Positions 16,165-24,421 of a DNA stretch of 64,000 nt are shown here, piece after piece (the first letter of the stretch is position 1; the number at the start of each line of letters is the position of its first letter). The stretch lies in contig NZ_JACHIN010000003.1 in NCBI RefSeq assembly GCF_014203235.1, positions 612,154 through 676,153 on the forward strand, given 5' to 3'. Source of the DNA: Nonomuraea endophytica. Lineage in GTDB: Bacteria > Actinomycetota > Actinomycetes > Streptosporangiales > Streptosporangiaceae. The notes beneath the pieces were generated by a model that had not been told where the DNA came from, ran no database searches, and saw nothing but the letters and a program-made list of their open reading frames with translations. The position numbers were made by a program, and so were the translations under genes.

Positions 16165-18129
16165 GTGACCGAAGTAAGTGACAAGCGTGCGGCCGAGTTG
16201 GTCTCGGCCGCGGAGGGGGAACGCCCCGCCCGTGAATTGTCAGGGCCGTTACGGCTCGGCGTCTGGATCATCGGCGGTCTGCTGTCGGCCTACTCCCTCG
16301 TCGTGGTCTTCCAGCCGGTGGAGCCGGTGCAGCACCGGATGACGTTCCTGGCGGTGGCGCTGCCGCTGGTCTTCCTGCGCTACCGCTCCGGCCTGGTCTC
16401 CCTGGTGCGGCGCCTGCGCAAGCAGGAGCCCCTTGAGCAGCGGCGCGACGAGGCGCCCACGGTCCTCGACTGGGTGCTCGCGGCGCTGTCGCTCGGGGTG
16501 CTGCTCTACCCGCTGCTCGACATCGACGCCTTCCGCGACCGCGGCTCCAGTTCCAACCTCAACACCTGGGACATCATCGGCGGGCTGGGCCTGACCGTGC
16601 TGCTCCTGGAAGCGGTACGCCGCACGGTAGGCGCCGCCCTCAGCATCATTTGCGGACTTTTCCTGGTATACGCCTACCTCGGATACTATTTGCCGGTCAG
16701 CTGGCCGATCGGGCACCGCGGATTCGACCTCGGCCAGATCATCTCCCAGCTCTACACCGGCACAGAAGGATTTTTCGGCGTCCCCATGCAGGTGGCGGCC
16801 AGTTACATCATCCTTTTCACCATCTACGGCGCGGTCCTCGACTACTCCGGCGCCAGCAAGTTCTTCATCGACCTGAGCTTCGCCGCCTTCCGCAAGTCGC
16901 GGGCGGCCCCCGGCCGCACCGTCACCACCGCGGGATTCCTGCTCGGCACCGTCTCCGGCTCCGGCACCGCCACCACCGTCAGCCTCGGCAGCGTGGCCTG
17001 GCCGGTGCTCAAGCGGGCCGGCTACCCCCGCGAGGCCGCGGGCGGCATCCTGGCCGCCAGCGGCATCGGCGCGATCCTGTCACCGCCCACGCTGGGCGCG
17101 GCGGCCTTCATCATCGCCGAACAGCTCGGGGTCAGCTACCTGACGGTGCTGCTCTACGCGACGATCCCCACGATCCTGTACTACCTCGGCATCTTCCTGG
17201 CCATCGAGATCGACTCGCGGCGCTTCGGCACCCACGCCGTCCAGGTGGACGCGCCCAAGGCCGGCAAGCTCATGCTGCGCTTCGGCTACCACTTCAGCTC
17301 GCTCATCCTCATCATCGTGCTGATGGCGCTGGACCGCTCGGCCTTCCAGTCGGTGGTCATCGCCACCTTCGTCGCCTTCGCGCTGTCCTTCCTCGACCCC
17401 GCCCACCGCATGGGGCCCAAGCGTGTCGGGCAGGCGCTGGCCAAGGGCACGCTGGAGGTGCTGCCGGTCACCGCGGTCTGCGCGGCGGCGGGCATCATCG
17501 TCGGCGTCATCACCCAGACCGGGCTCGGGCTCAACCTCAGCTCGATCATCGTGGACGTGGCCGCGGGCAACCTGATCTTCACCACGATCATGGCGGGCCT
17601 GGCGGTCATGCTGCTGGGCCTGGCGGTGCCGGTGACCGCGAGCTACATCATCGCCGCGGTCATCATCGCCCCCGCGCTCATGACGCTCGGCGTCGCCAAG
17701 GCCGAGGCGTACATGTTCATCTTCTACTACGCGGTGCTGTCGGAGGTGAGCCCGCCCACGGCGCTGTCGGCCGTCGCGGCGGCGGCCATCACCGGCGGCA
17801 ACAGCTACCGCACGATGATGATGACCTGGCGTTACACGCTGCCCGCGTTCCTGGTGCCGTTCGCCTTCGTGCTCACGCCGAACGGGCAGGCGCTGCTGGC
17901 CCAGGGGCCGATCGGGACCATCCTGGCGCTGACCGCCGTCTCCGGGGTCGCCGTGCTGGCGCTGGCGATGGCCACCGGCGGCTTCACCGGCTGGCCCGAG
18001 CGTGTGATCGCGGCGGTCGCCGGAATTCTGCTGCTCTTCCTCGAACCTGTCCCGATCGTCGCCGGTTTTGCGGTTCTGGCCGTGGCGACAGCCGTACATC
18101 TCATTCGAAAAAGGAGAACACCAGCGTGA
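16165..18129 (+). CDS. TRAP transporter fused permease (TAXI type)
   Basis: A 654-residue membrane protein with the small and large TRAP subunits fused, as is standard for TAXI-type TRAP systems. About four helices lie within residues 30-170. A large region (about 185-630) carries the DctM-like signatures GTVSGSGTATTVSLGSVAWP, ASGIGAILSPPTLGAAAF and SEVSPPTALSAVAAAAITGG. It uses a sodium or proton gradient to import a substrate, probably a carboxylate, that the binding protein delivers. The GTG at 16165 has GGGGAGG 7 bases upstream. Its stop overlaps the binding-protein GTG by 4 bp. The small-helix region is longer than usual, with an acidic cytoplasmic N-terminus. Confidence 0.93.
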   Translation: MTEVSDKRAAELVSAAEGERPARELSGPLRLGVWIIGGLLSAYSLVVVFQPVEPVQHRMTFLAVALPLVFLRYRSGLVSLVRRLRKQEPLEQRRDEAPTVLDWVLAALSLGVLLYPLLDIDAFRDRGSSSNLNTWDIIGGLGLTVLLLEAVRRTVGAALSIICGLFLVYAYLGYYLPVSWPIGHRGFDLGQIISQLYTGTEGFFGVPMQVAASYIILFTIYGAVLDYSGASKFFIDLSFAAFRKSRAAPGRTVTTAGFLLGTVSGSGTATTVSLGSVAWPVLKRAGYPREAAGGILAASGIGAILSPPTLGAAAFIIAEQLGVSYLTVLLYATIPTILYYLGIFLAIEIDSRRFGTHAVQVDAPKAGKLMLRFGYHFSSLILIIVLMALDRSAFQSVVIATFVAFALSFLDPAHRMGPKRVGQALAKGTLEVLPVTAVCAAAGIIVGVITQTGLGLNLSSIIVDVAAGNLIFTTIMAGLAVMLLGLAVPVTASYIIAAVIIAPALMTLGVAKAEAYMFIFYYAVLSEVSPPTALSAVAAAAITGGNSYRTMMMTWRYTLPAFLVPFAFVLTPNGQALLAQGPIGTILALTAVSGVAVLALAMATGGFTGWPERVIAAVAGILLLFLEPVPIVAGFAVLAVATAVHLIRKRRTPA

Positions 18130-19070
18130 AACGTGTGCTCATCACCCTGGCGGCGGTTGTCGTGGCGCTCGCCGCGGCCGCGGGCTGCGGCGGCGGCAAC
18201 AGGTTGTCCATCGCCACCGGCGGCACCACGGGCGTCTACTACGTCTACGGCGGCGGCCTTGCCAAGCAGATCCAGTCCAACGTCGCCAACACCCAGGCCA
18301 CGGCCTCGGTCACCTCGGCATCGGTGGAGAACATCAAGCTGCTGGCCACCGGCAAGGCCGACATCGGCTTCTCCCAGACCGACACCGCGGCCGACGCGGT
18401 CAACGGCGTCGGCTCGTTCACCGAGAAGCAGCCGATCCAGGCGATCGCCCGCATCTACGACAACTACGCGCAGGTCGTGGTCGCGCCCGGCGTGGCCGCC
18501 ACCAAGGTCGCCGACCTGAAGGGCAAGCGCGTCTCGCTCGGCCCGCCCAACTCCGGCACCCAGGTCATGGCCCGCCGCATGATGGAGGCGGCCGGGCTCA
18601 ACCCCGACAGCGACGTCACCAAGTCGCAGCTGTCGATCAACGAGTCGGTGCAGGCGGTCAAGGACGGCACCATCGACGCCTTCTTCTGGGTCGGCGGCGT
18701 GCCCACCGCCGGAATCGTCGACCTGGCCACGAGCAAGCCGGACATGAAGATGCTCGACACCAGCGACGTGCTGAGCGGCATGCAGACCAAGTTCGGCAAG
18801 CAGTACGTGACGCTCGACGTGGACCTGGCGGGCTCCTACAAGCTCACCGGCGCGATCAAGACGATGGCCGTCGGCAACGTGCTGCTCGTGCCGGACAAGA
18901 TGGACGAGCAGCTCGCCTACGACATCACCAAGACCCTGTTCGAGAAGAAGGCCGAGCTGGTCAAGGTGCACTCCGAGGCCAACAAGCTCGACCCCAAGCT
19001 CGGCCGGCAGGTCGAGCCGGTCGTGCTGCACCCCGGCGCGGCCCGCTACTTCAAGGAGACCCAGGGCTGA
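18126..19070 (+). CDS. TAXI-family TRAP transporter substrate-binding lipoprotein
   Basis: A 314-residue extracytoplasmic binding protein. It has a lipoprotein signal with lipobox AAAGC (Cys at about 21), then LSIATGGTTGVYYVYGGGLA, the TAXI family hallmark. ENIKLLATGKADIGFSQTDTA and KGKRVSLGPPNSGTQV complete the family pattern. It captures substrate outside the membrane and hands it to the fused permease encoded directly upstream (GTGA overlap). The order permease then binding protein then DUF1850 is slightly different from the common order, in which the binding protein comes first. Confidence 0.93.
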   Translation: MKRVLITLAAVVVALAAAAGCGGGNRLSIATGGTTGVYYVYGGGLAKQIQSNVANTQATASVTSASVENIKLLATGKADIGFSQTDTAADAVNGVGSFTEKQPIQAIARIYDNYAQVVVAPGVAATKVADLKGKRVSLGPPNSGTQVMARRMMEAAGLNPDSDVTKSQLSINESVQAVKDGTIDAFFWVGGVPTAGIVDLATSKPDMKMLDTSDVLSGMQTKFGKQYVTLDVDLAGSYKLTGAIKTMAVGNVLLVPDKMDEQLAYDITKTLFEKKAELVKVHSEANKLDPKLGRQVEPVVLHPGAARYFKETQG

Positions 19071-19618
19071 TCAGGCTCCTGCTCGCGCTGCTCGCGGCCC
19101 TGGCGCTCGGTTCGGGCGCCGCCGCGGGCGGCCCCGCCGTCCACGGCCTGCCCCTGGGCCGGGGCGGCTTCGCCCTGACATATGTGCACTCCATGTACCA
19201 CGCGCCCTCCGCGGAGATCTTCTCCGTGGAGGGCCGCCGTTTCACCATGCGCGCGGTGATCTCCGAGAGCGCCGGGGTGCTCGACTACTACGCGCTCGAC
19301 GGCGCCCGCTCGCGCACCGAGGGCGGCCTGTGGGTGCTGCGCCTGGCGGCGCCGGTCACCTACGACAGCCTGGAGCTGATCGCCAGCCCGGTCGGCCGCC
19401 GCACGCTCGTGGCGGGCGGCCGCTGCCTGCCGCTCTACCCCGCCTCCGGCTCCACGCAGGTACGGCTGGCCGTGGGCACCATCCAGCCGGGCGGCCCCGT
19501 CGCGTCACCGTGCTACAACCAGTCCTTCTTCTTGAACACGGTGTACAGAGCCACCGAGGCCCCCGCCACGACCATGGTCGACATCCAGAAGCCCCACGGC
19601 TGGCCCTCGCCCGGATAG
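19067..19618 (+). CDS. DUF1850 protein of the TAXI-TRAP operon, apparent CTG start
   Basis: A 183-residue frame. A signal-like hydrophobic N-terminus (about residues 2-20) is followed by the DUF1850 signature FALTYVHSMYHAPSAEIFSVEG. DUF1850 genes regularly accompany TAXI-TRAP transporters and their role is unknown. There is no ATG, GTG or TTG near the expected start in this frame. The best start is a CTG overlapping the upstream TGA (CTGA), with AAGGAG 8 bases before it. The last 35 residues are read from DNA that is antisense to the end of corA, so the two genes overlap convergently by about 106 bp, or the natural C-terminus has been lost. Confidence 0.7.
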   Translation: MIRLLLALLAALALGSGAAAGGPAVHGLPLGRGGFALTYVHSMYHAPSAEIFSVEGRRFTMRAVISESAGVLDYYALDGARSRTEGGLWVLRLAAPVTYDSLELIASPVGRRTLVAGGRCLPLYPASGSTQVRLAVGTIQPGGPVASPCYNQSFFLNTVYRATEAPATTMVDIQKPHGWPSPG

Positions 19619-20484
19619 GGCACGTTCTGCCCGTAGAAGCCGGTGATCGCGGTCGGCACCGCGATGATCGCCGCCCACCCGGTCAGCCGCTTCATGATCT
19701 CGTTGAGCTTGAAGCCCTGCTGGGCCAGGTGGGTCTCGCGCAGGTTGCTGATCAGCTCGCGCAGCGAGTCGACCCAGTCGGTCACGCGCAGCACGTGGTC
19801 GTAGACGTCCTGGTAGTAGGGGCCCATCTCGGCGTTGACCAGGACCTGCCGGTCGCGGCGCACCAGCGTCGAGAGCACCTCGCGCATGGGCAGCGTGACC
19901 TTGCGGAAGCGCACCATGTTCTTGCGCAGCCGGAACGTGCGCCGCTGCAGCTCCCGGTTGTTGCCGCTCTCGCCGAACAGCGCGTCCTCCAGCTCCTCGA
20001 CCTGGCCGTCGAGCGTCTGCACCAGGTCGAACTGCCCGTCCACGACGTAGTCGAGCAGTCCGTGCAGCAGGAAGGCCACGCCGTGGCGGGCGGTGTGCTC
20101 CCCGCTGGCGTCCCACCGGGCGACCACGTCGTCGATGTTGAAGCGCTCGTTCTCCCGTACGGTCACCAGCGCGTTCTTCGTCACGAAGACGTTCATCTCC
20201 ACCGGGTCGAGGTCGCCCTCGTCGTCCAGGTAGATCCCGTACACGGTGATGAACAGGTGGCTGTCGTACACGTCGAGCTTGGGCCGCTGGTGGTCGTTGA
20301 GCACGTCCTCCACGGCCAGCTCGTGCAGGCCCAGTTCCTCGCTGATCACGCCGAGCTGGTCGGGGGAGGGGGAGCACAGGTCGAACCAGACCACGCAGTC
20401 GTCGTCGCAGACGTATTCGGAGACGTCGGCGATGGGGAAACCCTTCTTCACGACGACGCCGTCTTTGTACAACCGGGTGCGCAT
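19513..20484 (-). CDS. corA: CorA-type magnesium/divalent cation transporter
   Basis: A 323-residue CorA family protein. It has a long cytoplasmic domain (about 1-255) with the usual CWFDLCSPS-like start (VVWFDLCSPSPDQLGVI) and HQRPKLDVYDSHLFITVYG. Two C-terminal membrane helices follow, with the basic KKKDWL end. The pore signature, normally GMN, is GQN here (residues 285-287, FYGQNVPYPGEG). This is a variant I recall from actinomycete CorA-like proteins, and it may alter ion choice. Pentameric uptake of Mg2+ or related ions is the family function. The gene is alone on its strand. Its 3' end overlaps the DUF1850 frame. Confidence 0.88.
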   Translation of the reverse strand: MRTRLYKDGVVVKKGFPIADVSEYVCDDDCVVWFDLCSPSPDQLGVISEELGLHELAVEDVLNDHQRPKLDVYDSHLFITVYGIYLDDEGDLDPVEMNVFVTKNALVTVRENERFNIDDVVARWDASGEHTARHGVAFLLHGLLDYVVDGQFDLVQTLDGQVEELEDALFGESGNNRELQRRTFRLRKNMVRFRKVTLPMREVLSTLVRRDRQVLVNAEMGPYYQDVYDHVLRVTDWVDSLRELISNLRETHLAQQGFKLNEIMKRLTGWAAIIAVPTAITGFYGQNVPYPGEGQPWGFWMSTMVVAGASVALYTVFKKKDWL

Positions 20485-20506
20485 TTACCGCATTATGGCC
20501 TATCGC

Positions 20507-22228
20507 CTACCTGGCGCTGTTGCGGAACGGCGCCGCGGGCCTGCCCAGATTCGGCGTTCCCAGCAGTTTCCCGGACGAGAGCGCGTAGATGCCGTCGTTG
20601 GTGAACACCCACACGATCTTCCTGTCCCATTCGGTGTAGACGGCATGGGTCTGGTTGCCGAGCGCGTAGTCGGGGACGGCGGCGCTGTATCCGGCGGGCA
20701 CGAACTGGGCGGCTATCTTCGGCCGCCGGACGTCGCGGGTGTCGAAGAACTGCACGCCCGCGTTGTAGAAGGCGTAGGCGAGCAGGCCCTGGGCCGGGTC
20801 GCCCGGCGAGGTGTAGGACCCGGAGCGCTTGGGGCCGAAGCTGCCGCCGCGCTGGCAGTAGTCGCCGAACCGGGCGCCGGGCGCGGGCTCCGGGCGGGGA
20901 AGCGCGCCGACGATCCTGGGCTTGGCCGGGTCGCGGGCGTCGACCTGGAAGACGTCCTTGTAGGGCTCGTGGCAGTCCTCGCCGAGCGGGTAGCCGGAGA
21001 CGTAGACCATGCCGGTCTTCTCGTACTGGGAGACGTCCACGTTGTCGGCTTCGGTGCCGCCGGAGGAGACGGGCAGGTCAAGGTGGGCGATCTCCCGCAT
21101 CTTGGAGGGGTCCGAGATGTCGAGGATCGACAGGCCGTAGCCGCCCATGGCGGCGAAGCCGTACTTTCCGGCGACGAAGAACGGCATCCGGGCGCCCATC
21201 CACGACGTGCGGTTGCCGCAGCGCGGGTTCTTGGCGTAGGCGGCCTCCTCGCCCGCCACCTGGCCCTTGCGGTGCCACTCGCCGACCAGGCGCGGCTTGC
21301 TCAGATCGGACATGTCGTAGGCCTGGTAGCCGGGAGAGTAGAGGTAGGTGGGGACCTCGGTGTTGCTCCAGCTGTCCAGCGGCGCGACGGCGGCGAACAT
21401 GTACCTGCCGCCGGTCCAGTAGGGCACGTCGAGGGAGCCGGAGCCCTGCTGCACGCCCGGCTCCGGGCTGCTCAGCGTCGGGTCGGTGGTGACCGTGGAC
21501 AGCAGCTTCCAGTCCTTCCTGCGCGGGCCGTCCAGGCGGTAGACCTTGAAGCCCTTGAACGTCGTCTGCGCGCGCAGCTTCGCCACGCCCTCCGGGTTGC
21601 CGAACTTCGACCGTTCCGGGCTGTCGCCCAGCTCCTCGACCTGCCGCTTCTGCTCGAACGACTGGATCATCACGTAGTGGCCGTCGCGCCACTGGATGGT
21701 GGCCGCGCCCCAGTAGTCGGCCTGCTTCCAGTCCTTGCCGGTGAGCCGCTCGACGATCTTCACTTTGCGTACGTCGGTGACGTCGTAGACCCGGGCCTCG
21801 GTGCGGTCGTACTGGAACAGGTAGCGGCGCCCGCCGAAGTCGACCACGTTCTGCCAGGTGTGGAAGTAGTCGGGGGTGAAGTCGGGGCCTCGGTAGGCCG
21901 CCTCGACCTTGATCGGGCCCTCGGTGTAGGAGCGGGGGTCGTAGCCCTTGGTCGTCGGGAACAGGTCCTTGGCGCCGCCGGGGAAGGAGAAGCGCTCCTC
22001 GCCCGGCGGGGTCAGGTCGGGGTGGCGGAAGGAGCCGTCGAGCTGCATGCCGTAGGTGCCGGGGCCCGGGTCGTCGGGGCGGCGGTCGCCACAGACCGTG
22101 GGGACGCCGTCGTCTGCGGCCTGCGCGATGGTCTTCGCGTTCATGGTGGCCTGTGCGGTGGCCGGGGGGATGGTCAGCAGGCCGGCCACGCTGGCCGTAG
22201 CTAGGGCGTGGTGGAGGAGTCGGCGCAT
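20507..22228 (-). CDS. Secreted LVIVD-repeat (beta-propeller-like) protein
   Basis: A 573-residue exported protein. A signal peptide with a basic N-terminus (MRRLLHH) and a hydrophobic core ends near residues 25-28 (TAQA). The body carries LVIVD-type repeat units, for example YDVTDVRKVKIVERL, YDMSDLSKPRLVGEW, LDISDPSKMREIAHL, VDARDPAKPRIVGAL and FDTRDVRRPKIAAQF, which build a beta-propeller. No catalytic residues are recognisable. The frame is open to 22279, but Met at 22228 is preferred because it places the signal peptide at the start. A GTTCCG-N5-CGGAAC palindrome lies 66 bp upstream and matches one at the IclR gene, suggesting shared control with kynureninase. Confidence 0.78.
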   Translation of the reverse strand: MRRLLHHALATASVAGLLTIPPATAQATMNAKTIAQAADDGVPTVCGDRRPDDPGPGTYGMQLDGSFRHPDLTPPGEERFSFPGGAKDLFPTTKGYDPRSYTEGPIKVEAAYRGPDFTPDYFHTWQNVVDFGGRRYLFQYDRTEARVYDVTDVRKVKIVERLTGKDWKQADYWGAATIQWRDGHYVMIQSFEQKRQVEELGDSPERSKFGNPEGVAKLRAQTTFKGFKVYRLDGPRRKDWKLLSTVTTDPTLSSPEPGVQQGSGSLDVPYWTGGRYMFAAVAPLDSWSNTEVPTYLYSPGYQAYDMSDLSKPRLVGEWHRKGQVAGEEAAYAKNPRCGNRTSWMGARMPFFVAGKYGFAAMGGYGLSILDISDPSKMREIAHLDLPVSSGGTEADNVDVSQYEKTGMVYVSGYPLGEDCHEPYKDVFQVDARDPAKPRIVGALPRPEPAPGARFGDYCQRGGSFGPKRSGSYTSPGDPAQGLLAYAFYNAGVQFFDTRDVRRPKIAAQFVPAGYSAAVPDYALGNQTHAVYTEWDRKIVWVFTNDGIYALSSGKLLGTPNLGRPAAPFRNSAR

Positions 22229-22289
22229 CGGGGGGTGCCTTTCGTGGGGGATGCGCCAAGAGTGCCGATCACCGCTCATGTTCCCAAGA

Positions 22290-22314
22290 GCCGGTTCCGC
22301 CGCACGGAACCGGC
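22290..22314. promoter_or_regulatory. Palindrome with GTTCCG-N5-CGGAAC core: second IclR site or kynU terminator
   Basis: A perfect 10-bp inverted repeat (GCCGGTTCCG / CGGAACCGGC around CCGCA) lies between the kynureninase stop and the LVIVD gene start. Its core is the same GTTCCG-N5-CGGAAC as the palindrome at the IclR gene start. It can act as an operator for the LVIVD gene, as a terminator hairpin for kynureninase, or both. Confidence 0.5.
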
Positions 22315-22327
22315 CGCGTGTCCCGGG

Positions 22328-23506
22328 TCAGGTGACGGCGAGGCGGACCGCGTACCTGTCCTCGCGCCACAGCTCCTTCTCCAGCACCTCGGCCACGGTC
22401 TGGGCGGCGTTCCAGACGTCCACGTAGCGGGTGTAGAGGGGGGCGAAGCCGAAGCGCAGGATGTCGGGGGCGCGGAAGTCGCCGTGCACGCCGTGGTCGA
22501 TGAGCGCGCGCATCACCGGGTAGCCGTCGTGGTGGTAGAAGCTCACCTGGCTGCCGCGGCGCTCCGGGTCGCGCGGGGAGGCCAGCTCCAGCCTGTCGCC
22601 GACCAGGTCGATGAAGAGCGAGGTCAGCGCCATGCTCTTGGCACGGACCTGGTCGAGGTCGACCCGCTCCCACATGTCCAGCGCCGCCTCCAGCGCGGCG
22701 AACGACAGCACGTGCGGGGTGCTGACCGTGAAGCGCCGGATGCCGTCGGCCCGGCGGAAACCGGGCTCGAAGGCGAACGGCTCGGCGTGGCCGTACCAGC
22801 CGGACAGGACGTTTTCCGCGGTGGCCTGGTGGCGGGGGTGGACGCGGAGGAAGGCGGGGGCGCCGGGGCCGCCGTTGAGGTACTTGTAGGTGCAGCCGAC
22901 GGCGAAGTCGGCGGCCGAGACGTCCACGCGCAGGGCGCCGACGCTATGGCAGACGTCCCAGATCATCAGCGCGCCCGCCTCCTGGACGCGGGCGGTGACC
23001 TCGGGCACGTCGTAGCGGGCGCCGGTGCGGTAGTCCACCTCCGACAGCAGGACACAGGCGGCGTCGTCGAAGCGGCCCTCGCCGATGTCGCGCAGCTCGC
23101 CGAGGCCCTCGATCATGTAGTTGTCGGTGGGGAAGTTGCCTCGGTCCACGACGATCACGTCGCGGCCGGGGCGCAGGCGCATGGCGGCGTTGACGGCCTG
23201 GTAGACGGCGATGGAGGTGGTGTTGCCCGCCACGACCTCGCCGGGTCCGGCGCCGATCAGCGGGGCCAGGCGGTCGCCTGTGGTCAGGGGCTGGGCGTAC
23301 CAGCCGGCCTCGTTCCAGCCGCCGACGAGGTGGCGGCCCCACTCGTCCTCGACGGCCTGCCGTACACGCTCGGCGGCGGTACGCGGCGGCGCGCCCAGCG
23401 AGTTGCCGACCAGGTAGATCTCGTCCTCCGGCAGCGCGAACTCCTCCCGGAACGCGCGCAGCGGGTCTTCTTGGTCCATGGCCAGGCAGGCCAGGCGATC
23501 AACCAC
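22328..23506 (-). CDS. kynU: Kynureninase
   Basis: A 392-residue PLP enzyme that splits kynurenine (or 3-hydroxykynurenine) into anthranilate (or 3-hydroxyanthranilate) and alanine. Family marks seen are YLVGNSLGAPPRTA, VVAGNTTSIAVYQAV, FPTDNYMIEGL, MIWDVCHSVGAL (PLP-binding Asp) and GCTYKYLNGGPGAPAFL with the Schiff-base lysine. The length is normal. The GTG start has GAGGAG 7 bases upstream. The gene is divergent from an IclR regulator whose palindromic site lies in the shared upstream region, so substrate-induced control is likely. No tryptophan dioxygenase or formamidase gene is adjacent, so the pathway is completed elsewhere. Confidence 0.92.
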   Translation of the reverse strand: MVDRLACLAMDQEDPLRAFREEFALPEDEIYLVGNSLGAPPRTAAERVRQAVEDEWGRHLVGGWNEAGWYAQPLTTGDRLAPLIGAGPGEVVAGNTTSIAVYQAVNAAMRLRPGRDVIVVDRGNFPTDNYMIEGLGELRDIGEGRFDDAACVLLSEVDYRTGARYDVPEVTARVQEAGALMIWDVCHSVGALRVDVSAADFAVGCTYKYLNGGPGAPAFLRVHPRHQATAENVLSGWYGHAEPFAFEPGFRRADGIRRFTVSTPHVLSFAALEAALDMWERVDLDQVRAKSMALTSLFIDLVGDRLELASPRDPERRGSQVSFYHHDGYPVMRALIDHGVHGDFRAPDILRFGFAPLYTRYVDVWNAAQTVAEVLEKELWREDRYAVRLAVT

Positions 23507-23578
23507 TGGTCAACTCCTCAATAAATGCACATTTAACGCCTATGTTGGTATAGAACCCCTCATGGGCGATAGACAAGA

Positions 23579-24343
23579 ATGCGTTCCGTGACACGGAACC
23601 CGGACCGTCTCTCGATGCTGGAGAAATCCTGGCTCGTATTGGACGCCTTCCGCCCCACCGGCGGCCCGCTGCGCCTCATCGAGGTCGCCGAGCGCTGCCA
23701 GCTCCCCAAGACCACCGCCTACCGGCTCCTCACCGACCTGACCGCCATCGGCGCCGTCGAGCGCCGCGAGCGCGGCTACGTCCTGGGGCGGCGGCTGTTC
23801 GAACTGGGCAGCACGGTTCCGCTGGAGCGCGACCTGCGGCACGCGGCGCTGCCGTTCATGCACGACCTGTACGAGGCCACCCGCGAGACCATCCACCTCG
23901 GCGTCCGCGACGGCCTCGACGTCGTCTACGTCGAGAAGCTGCGGGCGCACGAGTCGCTCGCGCTGCCCTCACGGGTCGGCGGCCGGTTGCCCCTGAACTG
24001 CACCGGCGTGGGCAAGGCGCTGCTGGCCTACTCCTCGCCCGACCTCATCGACGAAGTGCTCGCCCGGCCGCTGCGCCGGCTCACCGCGCACTCCATCGTG
24101 GACGCCAAGCGGCTGGAGGAGGCGATCGGCCAGATCCAGGCGGCCGGGCTGGCCTATGAGCGGGAGGAGGCGCAGATCGGCGGCGCCTGCATCGCCGCGC
24201 CCATCTTCCGCGAGGGCACGGTCGTGGCCGCGCTCTCGGTGTCGGTCCCGCTGTCGCGCTTCCACCCGACCCGCCTGGCCCCCGCCGTCAAGACCGCCGC
24301 CCTGGGCGTCTCCCGAGCCCTGAACCGCTCCACCCTCCGCTGA
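23579..24343 (+). CDS. IclR family transcriptional regulator of the kynureninase locus
   Basis: A 254-residue IclR-type regulator. The winged helix is at about residues 30-65 (RLIEVAERCQLPKTTAYRLLTDL) and the effector domain at about 80-250 (ETIHLGVRDGLDVVYVEKL, RLPLNCTGVGKALLAY, GGACIAAPIF). The frame has possible starts at ATG 23579, GTG 23588 and ATG 23615. The perfect palindrome at 23583-23599 covers the first two, which suggests autoregulation and that the real start may be GTG 23588 or later. It is divergent from kynureninase, its likely main target. Confidence 0.88.
   Translation: MRSVTRNPDRLSMLEKSWLVLDAFRPTGGPLRLIEVAERCQLPKTTAYRLLTDLTAIGAVERRERGYVLGRRLFELGSTVPLERDLRHAALPFMHDLYEATRETIHLGVRDGLDVVYVEKLRAHESLALPSRVGGRLPLNCTGVGKALLAYSSPDLIDEVLARPLRRLTAHSIVDAKRLEEAIGQIQAAGLAYEREEAQIGGACIAAPIFREGTVVAALSVSVPLSRFHPTRLAPAVKTAALGVSRALNRSTLR
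23583..23599. promoter_or_regulatory. IclR operator candidate
   Basis: A perfect 17-bp palindrome GTTCCGTGACACGGAAC at the start of the IclR gene and 77 bp from the divergent kynureninase start. GTTCCG/CGGAAC arms are typical of IclR-family operators. A second copy of the same core lies at 22294-22310. Confidence 0.65.
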
Positions 24344-24350
24344 AGACGCC

Positions 24351-24410
24351 CTGACAGAGCTCCCCCTGACAGAGCTCCCCTTGACAGAGCTCCCCCTGAC
24401 AGTGCTCTCC
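24351..24410. repeat. Four 15-bp tandem repeats (CTGACAGAGCTCCCC)
   Basis: Four head-to-tail copies of CTGACAGAGCTCCCC fill the gap between the convergent IclR and MFS genes. Copies 1 and 2 are identical, copy 3 differs at one base, and copy 4 has two changes. Each contains the palindrome GAGCTC (GTGCTC in copy 4). The copy number may vary between strains. Confidence 0.85.
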
Positions 24411-24421
24411 CGGGCGCTGCG

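Noticed and set aside
20246..22204. 652-aa plus-strand frame opposite the LVIVD gene
   Set aside because: Composition is that of an antisense shadow (Val/Gly/Arg/His-rich), with no domain pattern. The minus-strand frame has a signal peptide and clear repeats.
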